From: Helianthus annuus
Taxonomy: Eukaryota > Streptophyta > Magnoliopsida > Asterales > Asteraceae
Assembly: GCF_002127325.2 (NCBI RefSeq)
Contig: NC_035433.2
Coordinates: 15,984,611-16,048,610 of the forward strand
Reading direction: 5' to 3'
Length of the DNA stretch: 64,000 nucleotides
Positions 1-10,850 of this stretch are shown here, one piece after another; position 1 is the stretch's first letter, and the number at the start of each line of letters is the position of its first letter. The notes beneath the pieces were generated by a model. It did not search any database. It was not told the origin of the DNA and saw only the letters and a list, made by a program, of their open reading frames with translations. The translations under genes and the position numbers were made by a program.

Positions 1-335
1 TGGCATACTTTCGCAGTTTGTCAAGTTTAGTCCCTGTAAGCGAATTAACTTGTTTTTGCTATACCAAAGCCTTCAAAACTTATTTCTAAGTTATGTAAAG
101 GTTATTTAAGGTATGTTGAGTATATGTTGATGTTCCGGAGTATTTGTCGCATTAAACTGAGTACGTTTACGCACCAGTTTGCGTATAATGCTCCAGAAAG
201 CGATGTAGAGTTTGGAATTGAATAAAAGTCAAAACATGAAAAATGTAAAACACAATGAAACAAACATTGGGATCAAATTACATTATTTTATTGATAATTG
301 AACTGTTCATGATGATTACAGGCACAAATGTTACA
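1..335 (-). repeat. Element A 3' LTR, first 335 bases (rest outside window)
   Basis: Identical by eye to 8734-9068. On the minus strand it begins TGTAACATTTGTGCC directly after the polypurine tract. Confidence 0.92.
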
Positions 336-349
336 GTCTCCCCTACTTG
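336..349 (-). other. Polypurine tract of element A
   Basis: Minus strand CAAGTAGGGGAGAC directly abuts the 3' LTR start. Element B carries the same AGGGGAGAC core at 18987-18995, which supports both calls. This is the plus-strand DNA priming site. Confidence 0.85.
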
Positions 350-352
350 TGG

Positions 353-371
353 AAATTTCGTCCCGAAATTT
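353..371. other. PPT-proximal inverted repeat AAATTTCGTCCCGAAATTT
   Basis: A hairpin with 8-bp arms and a 3-base loop. It overlaps the gag-pol stop codon (370-372) and lies about 10 bases from the polypurine tract. The same hairpin stands before the tract in B (18961-18977), H (55241-55259), J (about 45216) and K (about 63123). Confidence 0.7.
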
Positions 372-3300
372 ATTTAGAGGAAACTGATTGAAAAAGATGC
401 GGATATTTTGCCTTCATTTGGTCTTCACGTTCCCAAGTAAACTCGGGTCCACGCTTAGATTCCCAACGAACCTTGACCAAAGGAATGCGCTTGCGTTTGA
501 GCCACTTGACTTCACGTTCCATGATTTCTACCGGTTTCTCAACAAATTTTAGTGTTTCATCAACACGAATTTCGTCAAGCGGTATGTGGAGGTTTTCATC
601 AGCTAAACACCTCTTGAGATTGGATACGTGAAAGGTTGGATGAACATTTCCAAGTTCAGGAGGTAACTCAAGTCTGTAGGCTACCTTACCGATTCTTTCG
701 ACGATCTTGAATGGTCCAACATATCTAGGTGCAAGTTTTCCTTTCTTTCCGAATCTGATCACACCTTTCCAAGGTGAGACCTTAAGTAATACACGATCAC
801 CGACTTGAAAATCCAAGGGTTTGCGTTTTAGGTCCGCGTAACTCTTTTGACGGCTTCTAGCTGTCTGAAGGTTATCACGAACTTTCTTTACCTTTTCTGT
901 TGTCTCTAAAATGAGGGCAGGTCCAGTAAGTTGAGCCTCGCCAATCTCATTCCAGCAGACTGGTGAACGACATTTTCGACCATAGAGAGCCTCGAAAGGA
1001 GCCATGTTGATGCTGGAGTGATAACTGTTGTTGTAGGAGAATTCAATCAATGGAAGATGTGAATCCCAACTACCACCAAAGTCTATCACACAAGCTCTAA
1101 GCATATCCTCCAGTGTCTGGATTGTTCTTTCAGATTGACCATCCGTTTGCGGATGATAAGCTGTGCTTAAATTGAGTTGAGACCCCATAGCAGATTGCAT
1201 GGTTCTCCAAAAATGAGAAGTGAAACGAGCATCTCTGTCAGAAATGATGCTCAAAGGAACACCATGTCTAGCTACAATTTCATCTACGTAGATTTGAGCA
1301 AGTCTGTCAGCTGAATAATCCTCACGGATTGGCAAGAAATGTGCTGACTTGGTAAGACGATCAACGACTACCCAGATGGCATCGTGACCTTTCTTTGTGC
1401 GCGGGAGTTTAGTAATGAGATCCATAGTAATGTTTTCCCATTTCCAAACTGGGATCTCCGGTTGTTCCAATAAACCAGAAGGACGCTGATGTTCTGCCTT
1501 AACCTTAAGACAAGTAAGGCATTTAGATACGTATAAGGCAATGTCTTTCTTCATACCAGGCCACCAATACTGAATACGAAGATCCTTATACATCTTATCT
1601 GAGCCAGGATGAATGGAATAACGAGACTTATGGGCTTCATCCATAAGCAAGGTACGAAGATCATCTTGGCTTGGGACCCACAAACGGTCCATGAAATAGT
1701 ACGATTCATTGTCTTTCAGTTCAAGAGCAGGTATTATGTGATAAGGAAATTCCTTATCCATTAAACCTTGTGAAACACAGGCTTGTTGAGCCTGAGAAAT
1801 ACGGGCTTGGATATCGGTTTGAACAACAGATTGGACACGTACACAATGAAGCTTAATACGTTCCTTGCGACTCAATGCATCGGCTACGACATTCGCCTTA
1901 CCAGGATGGTAGCGAATCTCGCAGTCGTAGTCGTTTAGAAGTTCAACCCAACGTCGTTGTCTCATGTTGAGCTCTTTTTGATTGAAGATATGTTGAAGAC
2001 TTTTGTGGTCAGTGAAAACCACACACTTTGTACCGTACAAATAGTGTCTCCAAATTTTGAGAGCGAAGACAACTGCACCCAACTCAAGATCATGAGTGGT
2101 GTAGTTCTTCTCATGTATCTTCAACTGCCTTGATGCGTATGCTATGACTTTGTTTCTTTGCATTAGGACGCAACCAAGTCCTAATTTAGATGCGTCGCAA
2201 TAAACGACGAAATCATCGTTGCCCTCAGGCAATGTTAGGACAGGCGCGTCGCAAAGCTTTTGTTTCAAAGTCTGAAACGCTTCCTCTTGTTCGACTCCCC
2301 AATCAAATGGCTTGTTCTTCTGAGTTAGAGCAGTTAGAGGAACTGCAATCTTCGAGAAATTTTCTATGAAGCGGCGGTAATAACCCGCTAGACCAAGAAA
2401 AGAACGAACTTCAGTAGGGGTAGTAGGTGTATCCCAATCCTTAATCGCACTGATCTTGGAGGGATCTACATGAATACCTTGTTCGTTGACAATATGTCCT
2501 AAGAATTGAACCTCTTTAAGCCAAAATTCACACTTGGAGAATTTGGCGAAAAGTTGTTCTTTCTTTAGGAGTTCCAATGTAAGACGAAGATGTTGCTCAT
2601 GATCAGCTCGCGTTTTAGAATATATCAAAATGTCGTCAATGAAAACGATGATGAACTTATCTAAATAAGGCTTGCAGACCCTATTCATTAAGTCCATGAA
2701 AACAGCAGGAGCATTAGTCAAACCAAATGGCATGACTGTGAACTCGTAATGTCCATAACGAGTACGGAACGCTGTCTTGGGAATGTCTTCTTCATGTACA
2801 CGAAGCTGATGATATCCAGATCGTAGATCAATCTTTGAAAAGTAAGATGCGCCTTGTAATTGATCGAAGAGATCATCAATGCGAGGTAGGGGATATCAAT
2901 TTTTGATGGTAAGCTTGTTAAGCTCACGATAATCGATACACATCCTAAAAGATCCATCCTTCTTCTTTACAAAGAGAACGGGAGCACCCCAGGGTGAAAA
3001 GCTAGGACGGATAAAACCTTTGTCGGAGAGTTCCTGCAGCTGTTTAGATAATTCTTGCATCTCTGACGGTGCAAGACGGTATGGAGCTCTGGCAACGGGA
3101 TTTGCACCAGGTACGAGATCAATACGGAACTCGACTTGGCGTGCTGGAGGTAGACCAGGTAAGTCTTCAGGGAATACTTCGGAATAATCCCGAACGACAA
3201 GAATATCTGAAATAGACTTACCCTTGCCTTTATCTGCTGTAACATGCGCTAAGAAGGCGACATAGTGCTTTCGCAGATACTTCTGTGCTTTAAAACAAGA

Positions 3301-4893
3301 CATGAGTTTGAGACCACCGGCAGGCTTCTCACCACGAACTTGTAGGATCTCGCCTGTCGACAGCGGTATACGAACAATCTTCTCAGAACATACTATCTCT
3401 ACGCGATGCTTGGATAACCAATCCATTCCCACTATAACGTCGAAGCTTCCAAGTTGCATTGGCGTGAGGTCAATAGGAAAAATATGGTCGTTAAGATTCA
3501 ACTGGCAGTTGCGTAGAACAGAATTAAGAACAATGGGTTCACCACTGGCAACCTCTACTGTCAAAGGTTTACCTAGTTTCGTTCTAGACACGCGAAGCAT
3601 TGTCTCAAAAGACAATGACACAAAGCTCTTGTCAGCACCCGAATCAAAAAGAACAGATGCTGGCTGATTATTAATAAAGAACGTACCGTTCACCACCTCG
3701 TTGTCTGCTTGTGCTTCTTGTGCATTCATGTTAAAGACTCGACCTCGAGCCGGTGCCGGATTCTGGTTTGCATTCTGGTTCTGGTTGACTAGTCTTGGAC
3801 ACCGATTTCTGTAGTGGGTCAGATCCCCACAATTATAACATGCACCTGGTGGGTAGTTTGGTCGTGCAGCCTGACCCTGTTGTTGAGCAACCTGTTGAGC
3901 AGGGTTCTGGACTGCGCGGTTCTGAGCAAACCGACAAACATCGGCAAGATGACCCGACTTCCCACAGTTAGTACAGAAACGGCACTGATATTGCGGCTGA
4001 TGGTGACTGTTGCATTGATTGCACAAAGGTGCACTTCCTGAATAGGGCTTCTTTGCTGGAGGCTGGTTGGGAGCTGCCTGGTTAGCTTGGGCAGTCACAG
4101 CAAAATTTTGGGAAGCCTTACGCTTCCTTGACCCCCTTGAGGAACCAGAGTCCTTTCCCTTCTTGTTCTGGCCTTTCTTACTATCCTCCTTGTCAGCCGA
4201 CTGCTTCTTGCCCTTATCACCCTTCCTGTGCAATTTATTCTTTCGAATTTGCGACTCAGTCAACGTCGCTGATAACTCGATCGCCTGACGAAGTGTGGTA
4301 GGGTTGCTACCAGTAAGGATGTCTTGTACTGAGTCAGGTAGGCCGTCGATGTATCTTTCGATGGCCTTATCGAGTGGGGTAACCATATTCGGGCAAAGAA
4401 GACTCAGCTCCTCAAACCTATCTGTATAAGCCCTGTGCTCGCCACTATCTTGCTTCAACACATCAAATTCTTTCTCCAACGCTCGTTGCTCATGACGAGG
4501 ACAAAACTCCCTCATCATAAGAGCTCTCAGTTGAGCCCATGTCTGAGCTAGAGCAACTTCTGCACCTTGATCTCTCATAACCCCATTCCACCATGTAAGA
4601 GCCCTCTTCTGAAACACGCTCGAAGAAAACTCGACCTTGCGATTATCCGGACATTGCACATGGCGAAAAGTGTTCTCGATGCTTTCGAACCACTGAAGAA
4701 GCCCAGTTGCTCCCTCAGAACCACTAAACTTGAGTGGCTTAGCCTGGTTAAAATCCTTGTATTTGCATGTACCATTGTTATTGTTGGCCTGGTTCCATTG
4801 AGCAAAGAGATTCGGAAATTGAGCAGCCATCTGCTGCGCAATAATCTCCGCCAGCTCGGCAGTAGCTATCTGGTTGTCGCGTCGAGGAGGCAT
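370..4893 (-). pseudogene. gag-pol: Element A gag-pol polyprotein, one in-frame stop
   Basis: A single frame of about 1,507 codons encodes Gag, protease, reverse transcriptase, RNase H, integrase and chromodomain. Gag has the retrotransposon capsid domain (ALTWWNGV, about 4600) and two CX2CX4HX4C knuckles (about 3930-3970 and 3800-3845). Protease shows DSGA near 3640, RT shows FIDDIL near 2645, RNase H shows CDAS near 2200. Integrase has the HHCC zinc site (about 1500-1640) and the D,D,E acidic residues near 1420, 1245 and 1140; the C-terminal chromodomain ends FTWERED near 400. The start is set at MPPRRDN because B starts there too and a splice acceptor precedes it. The frame is cut by TGA at 2896-2898, inside RT, where related copies have CGA (a CG-context C-to-T change). 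No other break was seen. Confidence 0.93.
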
Positions 4894-5476
4894 TCTAGAA
4901 GAGAAAAACATGAAATGAAACGAGTGAGATGTTTGGATGAAGAGAATGAGATGAAGCAAAAGCAACAAAAGCAAAGATGGCGGTTATGCATCGCAAAGCA
5001 AATATGCGACATGAAATGTCTAGTCAAAGTAAATGGGTCAGGATTAGTGTATCGCGAAGACATGCTCGCCTATAAGTGAACACTCACCCCAAGAGTTCCC
5101 AGGTAAGAGTGACTGGTCCGATTATGTGGATTTGTACGAACACTCTAGCCTTAGACAGAAAACCCAGGGTACAGGCATTCACCCTTCCAGTTCGCACGTG
5201 TTCACACTATTAACCCAACACTTTGACGGGATTTTTGAAAATCCAAAGGGGTTCAAAACCTTATAATAGAGGGTTCAAAACCTAGTAATCAATCATCCTA
5301 GAACAGATGATTAATTTTCAAAGCGGATGCGGAACCGAAGTTCCCGTTGTAGTTATCACCTAAGGATAGGTGATGTGCATGTTTTAAACTCTAAACACAA
5401 GACAACTTGTGTTAGGGTCCTAGAAAGTTATAGTCTAGGTCAAAGCATTACTAATAACCTAATTCCCTATAACCAT
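4894..5476 (-). other. Element A internal 5' leader
   Basis: Noncoding stretch between primer-binding site and gag. It contains an upstream ATG (ATGTCTTCGCGATACA, about 5063) conserved in B; in A its 65-codon frame overlaps the start of gag out of phase, whereas in B it is in frame. The leader ends in a pyrimidine-rich run and TTCTAG one base before the gag ATG. Confidence 0.7.
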
Positions 5477-5490
5477 TGGCTCTGATACCA
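5477..5490 (-). other. Primer-binding site of element A (initiator tRNA-Met)
   Basis: Minus strand TGGTATCAGAGCCA, complementary to the 3' end of plant initiator tRNA-Met, a few bases downstream of the LTR end at 5498. Confidence 0.92.
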
Positions 5491-6710
5491 ACTCTTCTGT
5501 CACACCCCGGCCGCGTGTAACATGCAACCGCGGCGGAAACGCCGGGGAGTGTCGTGGACAGAATTAAATTGTTTCATAACCATGGCATACAAGTTGTATT
5601 TTATTTATAAACAAAGGTGTTACATTGTCTTAGAAAGAGAGTACAGAAATCAAAACATAATTAAACTAGTCTAGCTTCGTTTTTAGGCTCTAAGGCACAG
5701 GTCCGCCCTAGAATCATGATCATCGCCCTATGGAATAGCTCCTGAAAACACATGTGAAAATAGGTACGTCAGCATAAAAATGCCTGTGAGATACATAGGT
5801 TTTGTGAAAATGGGATTCATGACTTGAGTTTTAAAGAATGTTTAATAACAGTCAGTCATGAACCTTGTAATTTGTTTTGCTTTGTAAATCATTTGAAAAA
5901 CGATAACATCAAATGATATGTATAGATAAGTGCAAGGTTAAATGAATAATCAAGTAAAATGAGTTGAATAAGATAAGTTGTTTGTGAAAATAATGTCTTG
6001 TGAAGAATATGTTACTTATGTAAAGTGTAATGTGTCTAAACTGAAATGACTTTGATAACGCCACGATATGTAATATTAAACAAACATTTATATGTAGGAA
6101 GTACCAGCGGCGTATCCACCATGTTTGTATCATATTACATACGCCACGTTACTTAAATCATTTACCCAAACCAATCCACCATGTGAGTTGTTCATATGTA
6201 AACCAAATGTCAAGTGTTATTGTAAATCATGTCAAATGTTTATGTTCAAATGTAAACCACCAAATGTATATGTCAATGTCGACGTGTTTATGTTCAATGT
6301 AAATCAGGTAATGTGTAATCCCAAAATGTATCATGTATGGTAAGCGAAATGTATCATCTTAAACCATATGCACAAAACAAGTCGTTGAAGTAAAACGTGG
6401 TTTAAATCAACGTTATGTTCTGCGGAAAATGCATGCTCAATTGATAATAACATTTATACGGTATTGTAAACTATGCATACATACAAGCCTTGAGACTGCG
6501 GCGATAAACCCTTAAACAAATTAAAGGTTTATCTAAGTTATGTATATCGAATTCGGTCATTCCTTCCAGTCCTATCAAACCCAGGACTTCAGGAATGGGA
6601 GTTGTCAATTCCTATGGTACCACTACCTACTAACGAACGGCGTGATCAATGTTAATGAATGTATTGTCCCATGTTAAACAAACCAAATGTCATAACAAAA
6701 TGAAGGCATG

Positions 6711-6918
6711 TGCCCATATGCTGAGTAAACATATGCAGCAGAAATGTTCATGTAAATCAATGTGTCCATATGCTGAGTAAACATATGCAACAGAAATGTT
6801 TATGTAAATCAATGTGTCCATATGCTGAGTAAACATATGCAACAGAAATGTTCATGTAAATCAATGTGTCCATATGCTGAGTAAACATATGCAACAGAAA
6901 TGTTTATGTAAATCAATG
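6711..6918 (-). repeat. Four tandem 52-bp repeats in the A LTR
   Basis: Units start at 6711, 6763, 6815 and 6867. Each holds two CATATG palindromes nine bases apart. Units 1 and 3 end in TTCATG while units 2 and 4 have TTTATG, which suggests duplication of a two-unit block. I did not find this array in the LTRs of B. Confidence 0.9.
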
Positions 6919-7214
6919 TACTAAGTACGCACACAATGGGCATACATAGCATAAAATGTAATGAAATCGTGTACTATAATGTACTAACAACATAGCAGGC
7001 ATATGATGTGAAAACATGGAAAGCATGAATGTAACAGGTAGGCACATGTGTTTCACCCCAAAACAGTTGGAAAACAGTAAAAGAGGGGTTCTATGTACTC
7101 ACCTGAGGTTGCTTTGTTGTTCTTGTGAAATAACTAGGTAATGCGAGAGGTCACGGAATATCAACGGCACCTAATTGGTAGCTATGTTAATATACCGGAC
7201 CAAATCGGAAGGAT

Positions 7215-7834
7215 CGGACAGTACGCGGGTTCGTAAACCAAACGAGTATGGAGACTCGTGTAATATGGCTTAACAAAGCCCACATACTAAAATGAAACCT
7301 AATCTAAGTGCTTACGGTCCATCACGACCCGTTTAGGTAGCTTATGCTACCCTAACGTGTCGTTCGCGTAGAACGCGCTCGGAACGCCTAACATCGTGAC
7401 CACAAGGTATAACCTCGGAAGGTTATAGCTATGGTCACCTAATATGTTTGGTCGGATCCTAATGACCGACCAAAAGGGTCGGGTTCGAAAGCATAAGCGA
7501 TGGTTTAGATCGCTTACCTTACGACCCTATATAAGCACTAAACTAAAAGTGACGAGCTAAGCATGTTAGAACATGCTTAACTAAGTTTAGAAACAGGTTT
7601 GACATCAAAACAAACGGCTTTGATGCCCACGAGTAGTTTGGTTACAAAATATGCAAGAATGCACATTTTGGCCGAAACTACGACTCGTCACCGAGCCTAG
7701 ATAGCGTGGTGATCAGTAGGTATGGTCACTACGGACCATGACCATCGTGATCACGCTCACGTTATGAAGTTCCATGAACTTCGCATCGACCATAAGCTGG
7801 TCAATGCAGAAAGTCAACAAAACGTTGACTTTCG
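7215..7834 (-). other. Hairpin-rich tract in the A LTR, downstream of the TATA box
   Basis: Successive short inverted repeats with unrelated arm sequences, including GAAAGTCAAC/GTTGACTTTC (7809-7833), GAAGTTC/GAACTTC (about 7766-7782), ATGGTC/GACCAT (7722-7739), TAAGCATGTT/AACATGCTTA (about 7558-7579), TTTGGTCGG/CCGACCAAA (about 7446-7473), TATAACCT/AGGTTATA and ACGAGT/ACTCGT. The same series occurs in both B LTRs. Confidence 0.75.
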
Positions 7835-7984
7835 GACTCGAAAAGCGAATAAAAGAGCGAAAGAAGACTTACGGAGGGTCCCCGAGTGCTAATCAAGATC
7901 CAATAGCTCAGGTATGAAGCATAAGCATCAACTTAGAGCATTTAGATCTGATTTGTGGGTTTTTACACAAAAAAGGGGGGGGGG

Positions 7985-7992
7985 TATTTATA
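7985..7992 (-). promoter_or_regulatory. LTR promoter TATA box, element A
   Basis: Minus strand TATAAATA, followed directly by a C homopolymer. Both B LTRs have it at the matching place. Transcription would start about 30 bases further on, so the hairpin tract would be transcribed. Confidence 0.75.
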
Positions 7993-9068
7993 GGAAAGGT
8001 GGAACCGTTAGGATCGTTTTATCGAATAACGTGCTTTGATCTCGTGCGTACACGTGTCCAGGGGTTAGATTCAGTGTATTTGACCCTTGGCCCTTCATTT
8101 GGGTGAAAAGGCATCGCCCTTTGATCGAACGAAAGGCCAGATTCTGCATTAAATGCAAAATCTTCTGTCTGACAGTCTCACGCGCCCCGCCTCAAGTTTT
8201 GGGCAATCCTTACGCGGGTCGCCTGAAGTCCTCTGATCTGCCCACTTGCAGAATTTACACTTTTGGCCCCTGTTGCGTTTTTAAGCCATTTCCAGCCCTT
8301 TTAAGACCTGAAAGGTCATCTTTAAGGCCCTAAAATGATGCCTAAACATTGTGGACATGAAACATGCCCAAAAATATGTCGGATGTCGGTTCGTTTGGCC
8401 GTACGATCGCGATGTTCGCTTAATTACGACGGAATGTGCATAAGCGTGAAAGACGATCCAAATGACGCGACGAATGGATTTTTCTCATGCCAAATACTAA
8501 GGCATAATATAAGGATGCTTACATAAATTTTTGGATGTCCGGATGTATTCAGAACGTAAGTTATGCGCAAAAGTGCAAACTTAGGCACTTTTTGACACTT
8601 TTAGTCCCTGAATGATCCAAAAGTTTGTTTTAGCATACCAGACTTCTCAAAGCCTATTTCTAAGCTATGTAAAGGATATTTATGGTATGTTTAACTTATG
8701 GACATGTTCCGGAATGTTCGTTATAGTTCAAATTGGCATACTTTCGCAGTTTGTCAAGTTTAGTCCCTGTAAGCGAATTAACTTGTTTTTGCTATACCAA
8801 AGCCTTCAAAACTTATTTCTAAGTTATGTAAAGGTTATTTAAGGTATGTTGAGTATATGTTGATGTTCCGGAGTATTTGTCGCATTAAACTGAGTACGTT
8901 TACGCACCAGTTTGCGTATAATGCTCCAGAAAGCGATGTAGAGTTTGGAATTGAATAAAAGTCAAAACATGAAAAATGTAAAACACAATGAAACAAACAT
9001 TGGGATCAAATTACATTATTTTATTGATAATTGAACTGTTCATGATGATTACAGGCACAAATGTTACA

Positions 9069-9430
9069 TGGCTATTGCCCAAATGGATCATGAACAAGCC
9101 ATGGTCTCTTTCCGGGAGGGAATGAAGGCTTCTGCTATAGTCTCTCTGCTGCAAGCTCGCATCAAGATGGCTTATGAGGCCAAGGAGACAGGCCTTGCGT
9201 GCCCAGCTTGGCCGGTTGACTCTTGGGTGGCAAAGTTGAAGGAGCTTGGAGGCAAGGTCGTGCCTCTTCCTGCTGAAGCTGGTGAGTCCTCTAAGTCGGC
9301 AGAGGTGGTGGACCAGGCTAGAGCCAAGAAGGATGCTGAGGCGGATGCTGGTGAGGATGCTGGTGAGGATGCTGTTCAGGATGCTGAAGCTGAGAAGACG
9401 AAGAAGGCTGGTGAAGACGCCGCTGTGTGA
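9069..9430 (+). CDS. 3' part of an unidentified ORF, split by element A
   Basis: About 120 codons remain open to TGA at 9428-9430. The apparent ATG at 9068 borrows its A from the LTR, so it is not the real start: the frame should continue left of element A, outside the window. The visible part has a helical region (LLQARIKMAYEAKE), a Trp-containing stretch (PAWPVDSW), and an acidic, Ala/Glu/Asp-rich tail with short GEDA repeats. No Gypsy, LINE or conserved catalytic motif is visible. It may be the end of a host gene or of an ORF from another large retroelement; repetitive surroundings favour the latter. I do not recognise the family. Confidence 0.5.
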
Positions 9431-9560
9431 GGGCATTTGAGTGGGCGATGATGGATGTTGATGCTTAGGCCGGAGCCCCCTTTTTTAGATTTGATGGTTG
9501 GCATGTAACTCAAAACAATTTACTTTTCCTGCATTTTACTTTTCTGCATTTGAACAATAT
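9431..9560 (+). other. Noncoding stretch after the unidentified ORF
   Basis: Immediately 3' of the stop at 9428-9430; T-rich in places (run of T at about 9480). No further ORF. Probably 3' untranslated sequence. Confidence 0.4.
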
Positions 9561-9764
9561 GACGACCAAAGGTGGAGGGATCCTGAGTTTCAGGACGAAG
9601 CCCTTGGTCATCACCGTTAGTATGCTTTTCTTTTGAACAATATAACAGTTGGAGGTGGACGGGTCTCAGTTTGAGACAAAGCCTTCAACTGTTAAGTAAA
9701 TACGATAAGGAACTATTAGTGCTCTTAGTGGATGGGCCTTGTTTTGAGGTGAAACTAAGAGCAC
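9561..9764 (+). repeat. Three tandem two-stem hairpin units with conserved loops
   Basis: Units at 9561-9612, 9643-9694 and 9719-9764. Units 1 and 2 have the same plan: 9-bp outer arm (one mismatch in unit 1), 11-base internal loop containing GGTGGA, 6-bp inner stem, GTT loop, and an 8-base internal loop containing AAGCC. The arms differ (GACCAA/TTGGTC with TCCTGA/TCAGGA, against TAACAGTTG/CAACTGTTA with GTCTCA/TGAGAC), but pairing is kept. Unit 3 keeps GTGGA, GGG and GTTT with 11-bp outer arms GTGCTCTTAGT/ACTAAGAGCAC. Function unknown; a structured 3' UTR is possible. Confidence 0.75.
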
Positions 9765-10093
9765 ATCTTTTGGTATGTTAATAATATAACTTTTCTTTAT
9801 TCCTGTTATTATATTTCATTACACGAATTTTACTTATGAAAACTGTTTTATTTGGAAACTCTTGGAAATATTATGGAACACCATCTGAGAATATCCTGAC
9901 AAGTATCCTAAGAGATATCCTGGTCAGGATATCATCATATAACTCAGAAAACTTAAGTCTTTTGAAAAAAGGAGAGATCATACCAAAGACTCTTAGAGAG
10001 TCAATTCCAATCTTCCACCTTAGGAATGTCCCCAGTGCACACTTATAAACTTGGATCCAACCTTTGAATAGTATAATGTATGTCCCCTGTGTA
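9765..10093. other. AT-rich noncoding spacer with a 10-bp hairpin
   Basis: No ORF of note. ATATCCTGAC (9891-9900) pairs perfectly with GTCAGGATAT (9923-9932); a smaller stem GACTC/GAGTC lies near 9990. Ends at the D insertion (TGTCACACCC at 10094). Confidence 0.5.
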
Positions 10094-10472
10094 TGTCACA
10101 CCCCCAAAATCCACACGCGAAGTACCACCGCTTGGAGGCGTGACTGACCAGGATCAAGCCACCAATCATATTGAACATAGCATATAATAATTAAAGTAGT
10201 TCATAAAAATCCAACTCAATACAATTGATGTTCAAACCAAACGTAGTTTAAGTAGCGGAAGCATAATATGAAAACCCAATGTATGTAATAAGTTCAAGTG
10301 TTATAAAGTTTAACATGGCATCCATGATCCATGCTCCACAACGACCTGCTCCTCCCTGTGCAAGCTCCATATGTACCTAAGGTCCTGCAAGGCATGCAGC
10401 AGAGAGTCAACAACTAGTTGAGCGAGTTCACAGAAAGTAGTACGTAATGGTAATTCGTATGTTCATTAATGG

Positions 10473-10550
10473 GGGCTTCCCATGTATGTATGTACTACTA
10501 GTGGGGGCTTCCCGTGGTTACAGTTATCACTAATGGGGGCTTCCCATATT
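10473..10550 (-). repeat. GGGGGCTTCCCAT repeats in the D LTR
   Basis: Three copies of (A/T)(A/G)TGGGGGCTTCCC(A/G)T spaced 30-40 bp. Each can fold (ATGGG/CCCAT). K has a similar short series at 57326-57440, while C and G keep a single copy. Confidence 0.7.
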
Positions 10551-10599
10551 TATCCTTACTAGACTATTTGCAACCATGAGTGTTCTTCTTAACCCGAGA

Positions 10600-10850
10600 A
10601 CAGGAATACGTACATGGTCACGTAGGATTTACGTGAGTGCCCTTCCCCGAGGACAGTGGTACGCGTGGGGTTTACGTAGGTTTTACGTAAGTGTCCTTCC
10701 GACCCGGAAGACAGTAGTAGGTATGAGTTTACGTAGGTTTTACGTAAGTGTCCTCCCGACCTGGGAGACAGTGGTAGATACTAGTTTACGTAGGTTTTAC
10801 GTAAGTGTCCTGACTAACCTGAGGACGATGGTATATAGTCTAGCAATAGC
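10600..10850 (-). repeat. ACGTAGG-type tandem repeats in the D LTR
   Basis: About five degenerate units of roughly 50-60 bp, each holding ACGTAGG(A/T)TTTACGT followed by a GTCC...GAC segment. Related arrays occupy the same LTR position in C, G and K. Confidence 0.8.

Larger units (their letters stand above)
4895..7102 (-). other. Candidate leader intron of element A
   Basis: Minus-strand donor CTCAG|GTGAGTAC in the 5' LTR (intron begins 7102) and acceptor TTTTTCTCTTCTAG|AATG ending at 4895. Removal would delete LTR end, primer-binding site and upstream ATG, placing the gag ATG one base after the junction. The same arrangement occurs in B. Inferred from consensus only; no transcript evidence. 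Confidence 0.45.
1..9068 (-). mobile_element. Element A: Tekay-type Ty3/Gypsy LTR retrotransposon, family 1
   Basis: Read on the minus strand this is 5' LTR (5498-9068), primer-binding site, leader, one gag-pol reading frame (4893 to 370), polypurine tract, and the first 335 bases of the 3' LTR; the rest of that LTR lies left of the window. The visible 335 bp match 8734-9068 with no difference I could find, so the insertion is recent. The only break seen in the coding frame is one stop codon at 2896-2898. The element sits inside an ORF that resumes at 9069. Lineage call rests on the integrase followed by a Tekay/Del-like chromodomain and on the tRNA-Met primer site. Confidence 0.93.
5498..9068 (-). 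repeat. Element A 5' LTR (3.57 kb)
   Basis: On the minus strand it runs TGTAACA...GTGTGACA and is bounded by the primer site on one side and unrelated ORF sequence on the other. It contains a TATAAATA box (7985-7992), a run of hairpins (7215-7834), a splice-donor consensus at 7102 and four 52-bp tandem repeats (6711-6918). Most of its length aligns with the LTRs of B (same TATA, hairpins and donor), but its first about 80 bases differ. Confidence 0.92.

Noticed and set aside
5471..5491. tRNA-like sequence near gag
   Set aside because: Only the tRNA 3' complement is present next to an LTR, so this is a primer-binding site and not a tRNA gene. The same holds for the other TGGTATCAGAGC sites.
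6711..6918. Regular 52-bp repeats that could look like a CRISPR array
   Set aside because: The units are contiguous with no unique spacers, there are no cas genes, and they lie inside a plant LTR.
8612..8842. 76-codon ORFs repeated in A and B LTRs (also 12953-13183 and 19221-19451)
   Set aside because: They lie in U3, upstream of the TATA box, and contain imperfect LTR-internal duplications. Their apparent conservation is explained by LTR homology.
9246..9440. Overlapping Arg/Met-rich ORF
   Set aside because: Shadow of the 9069-9430 frame caused by its GATGCTG-type repeats.
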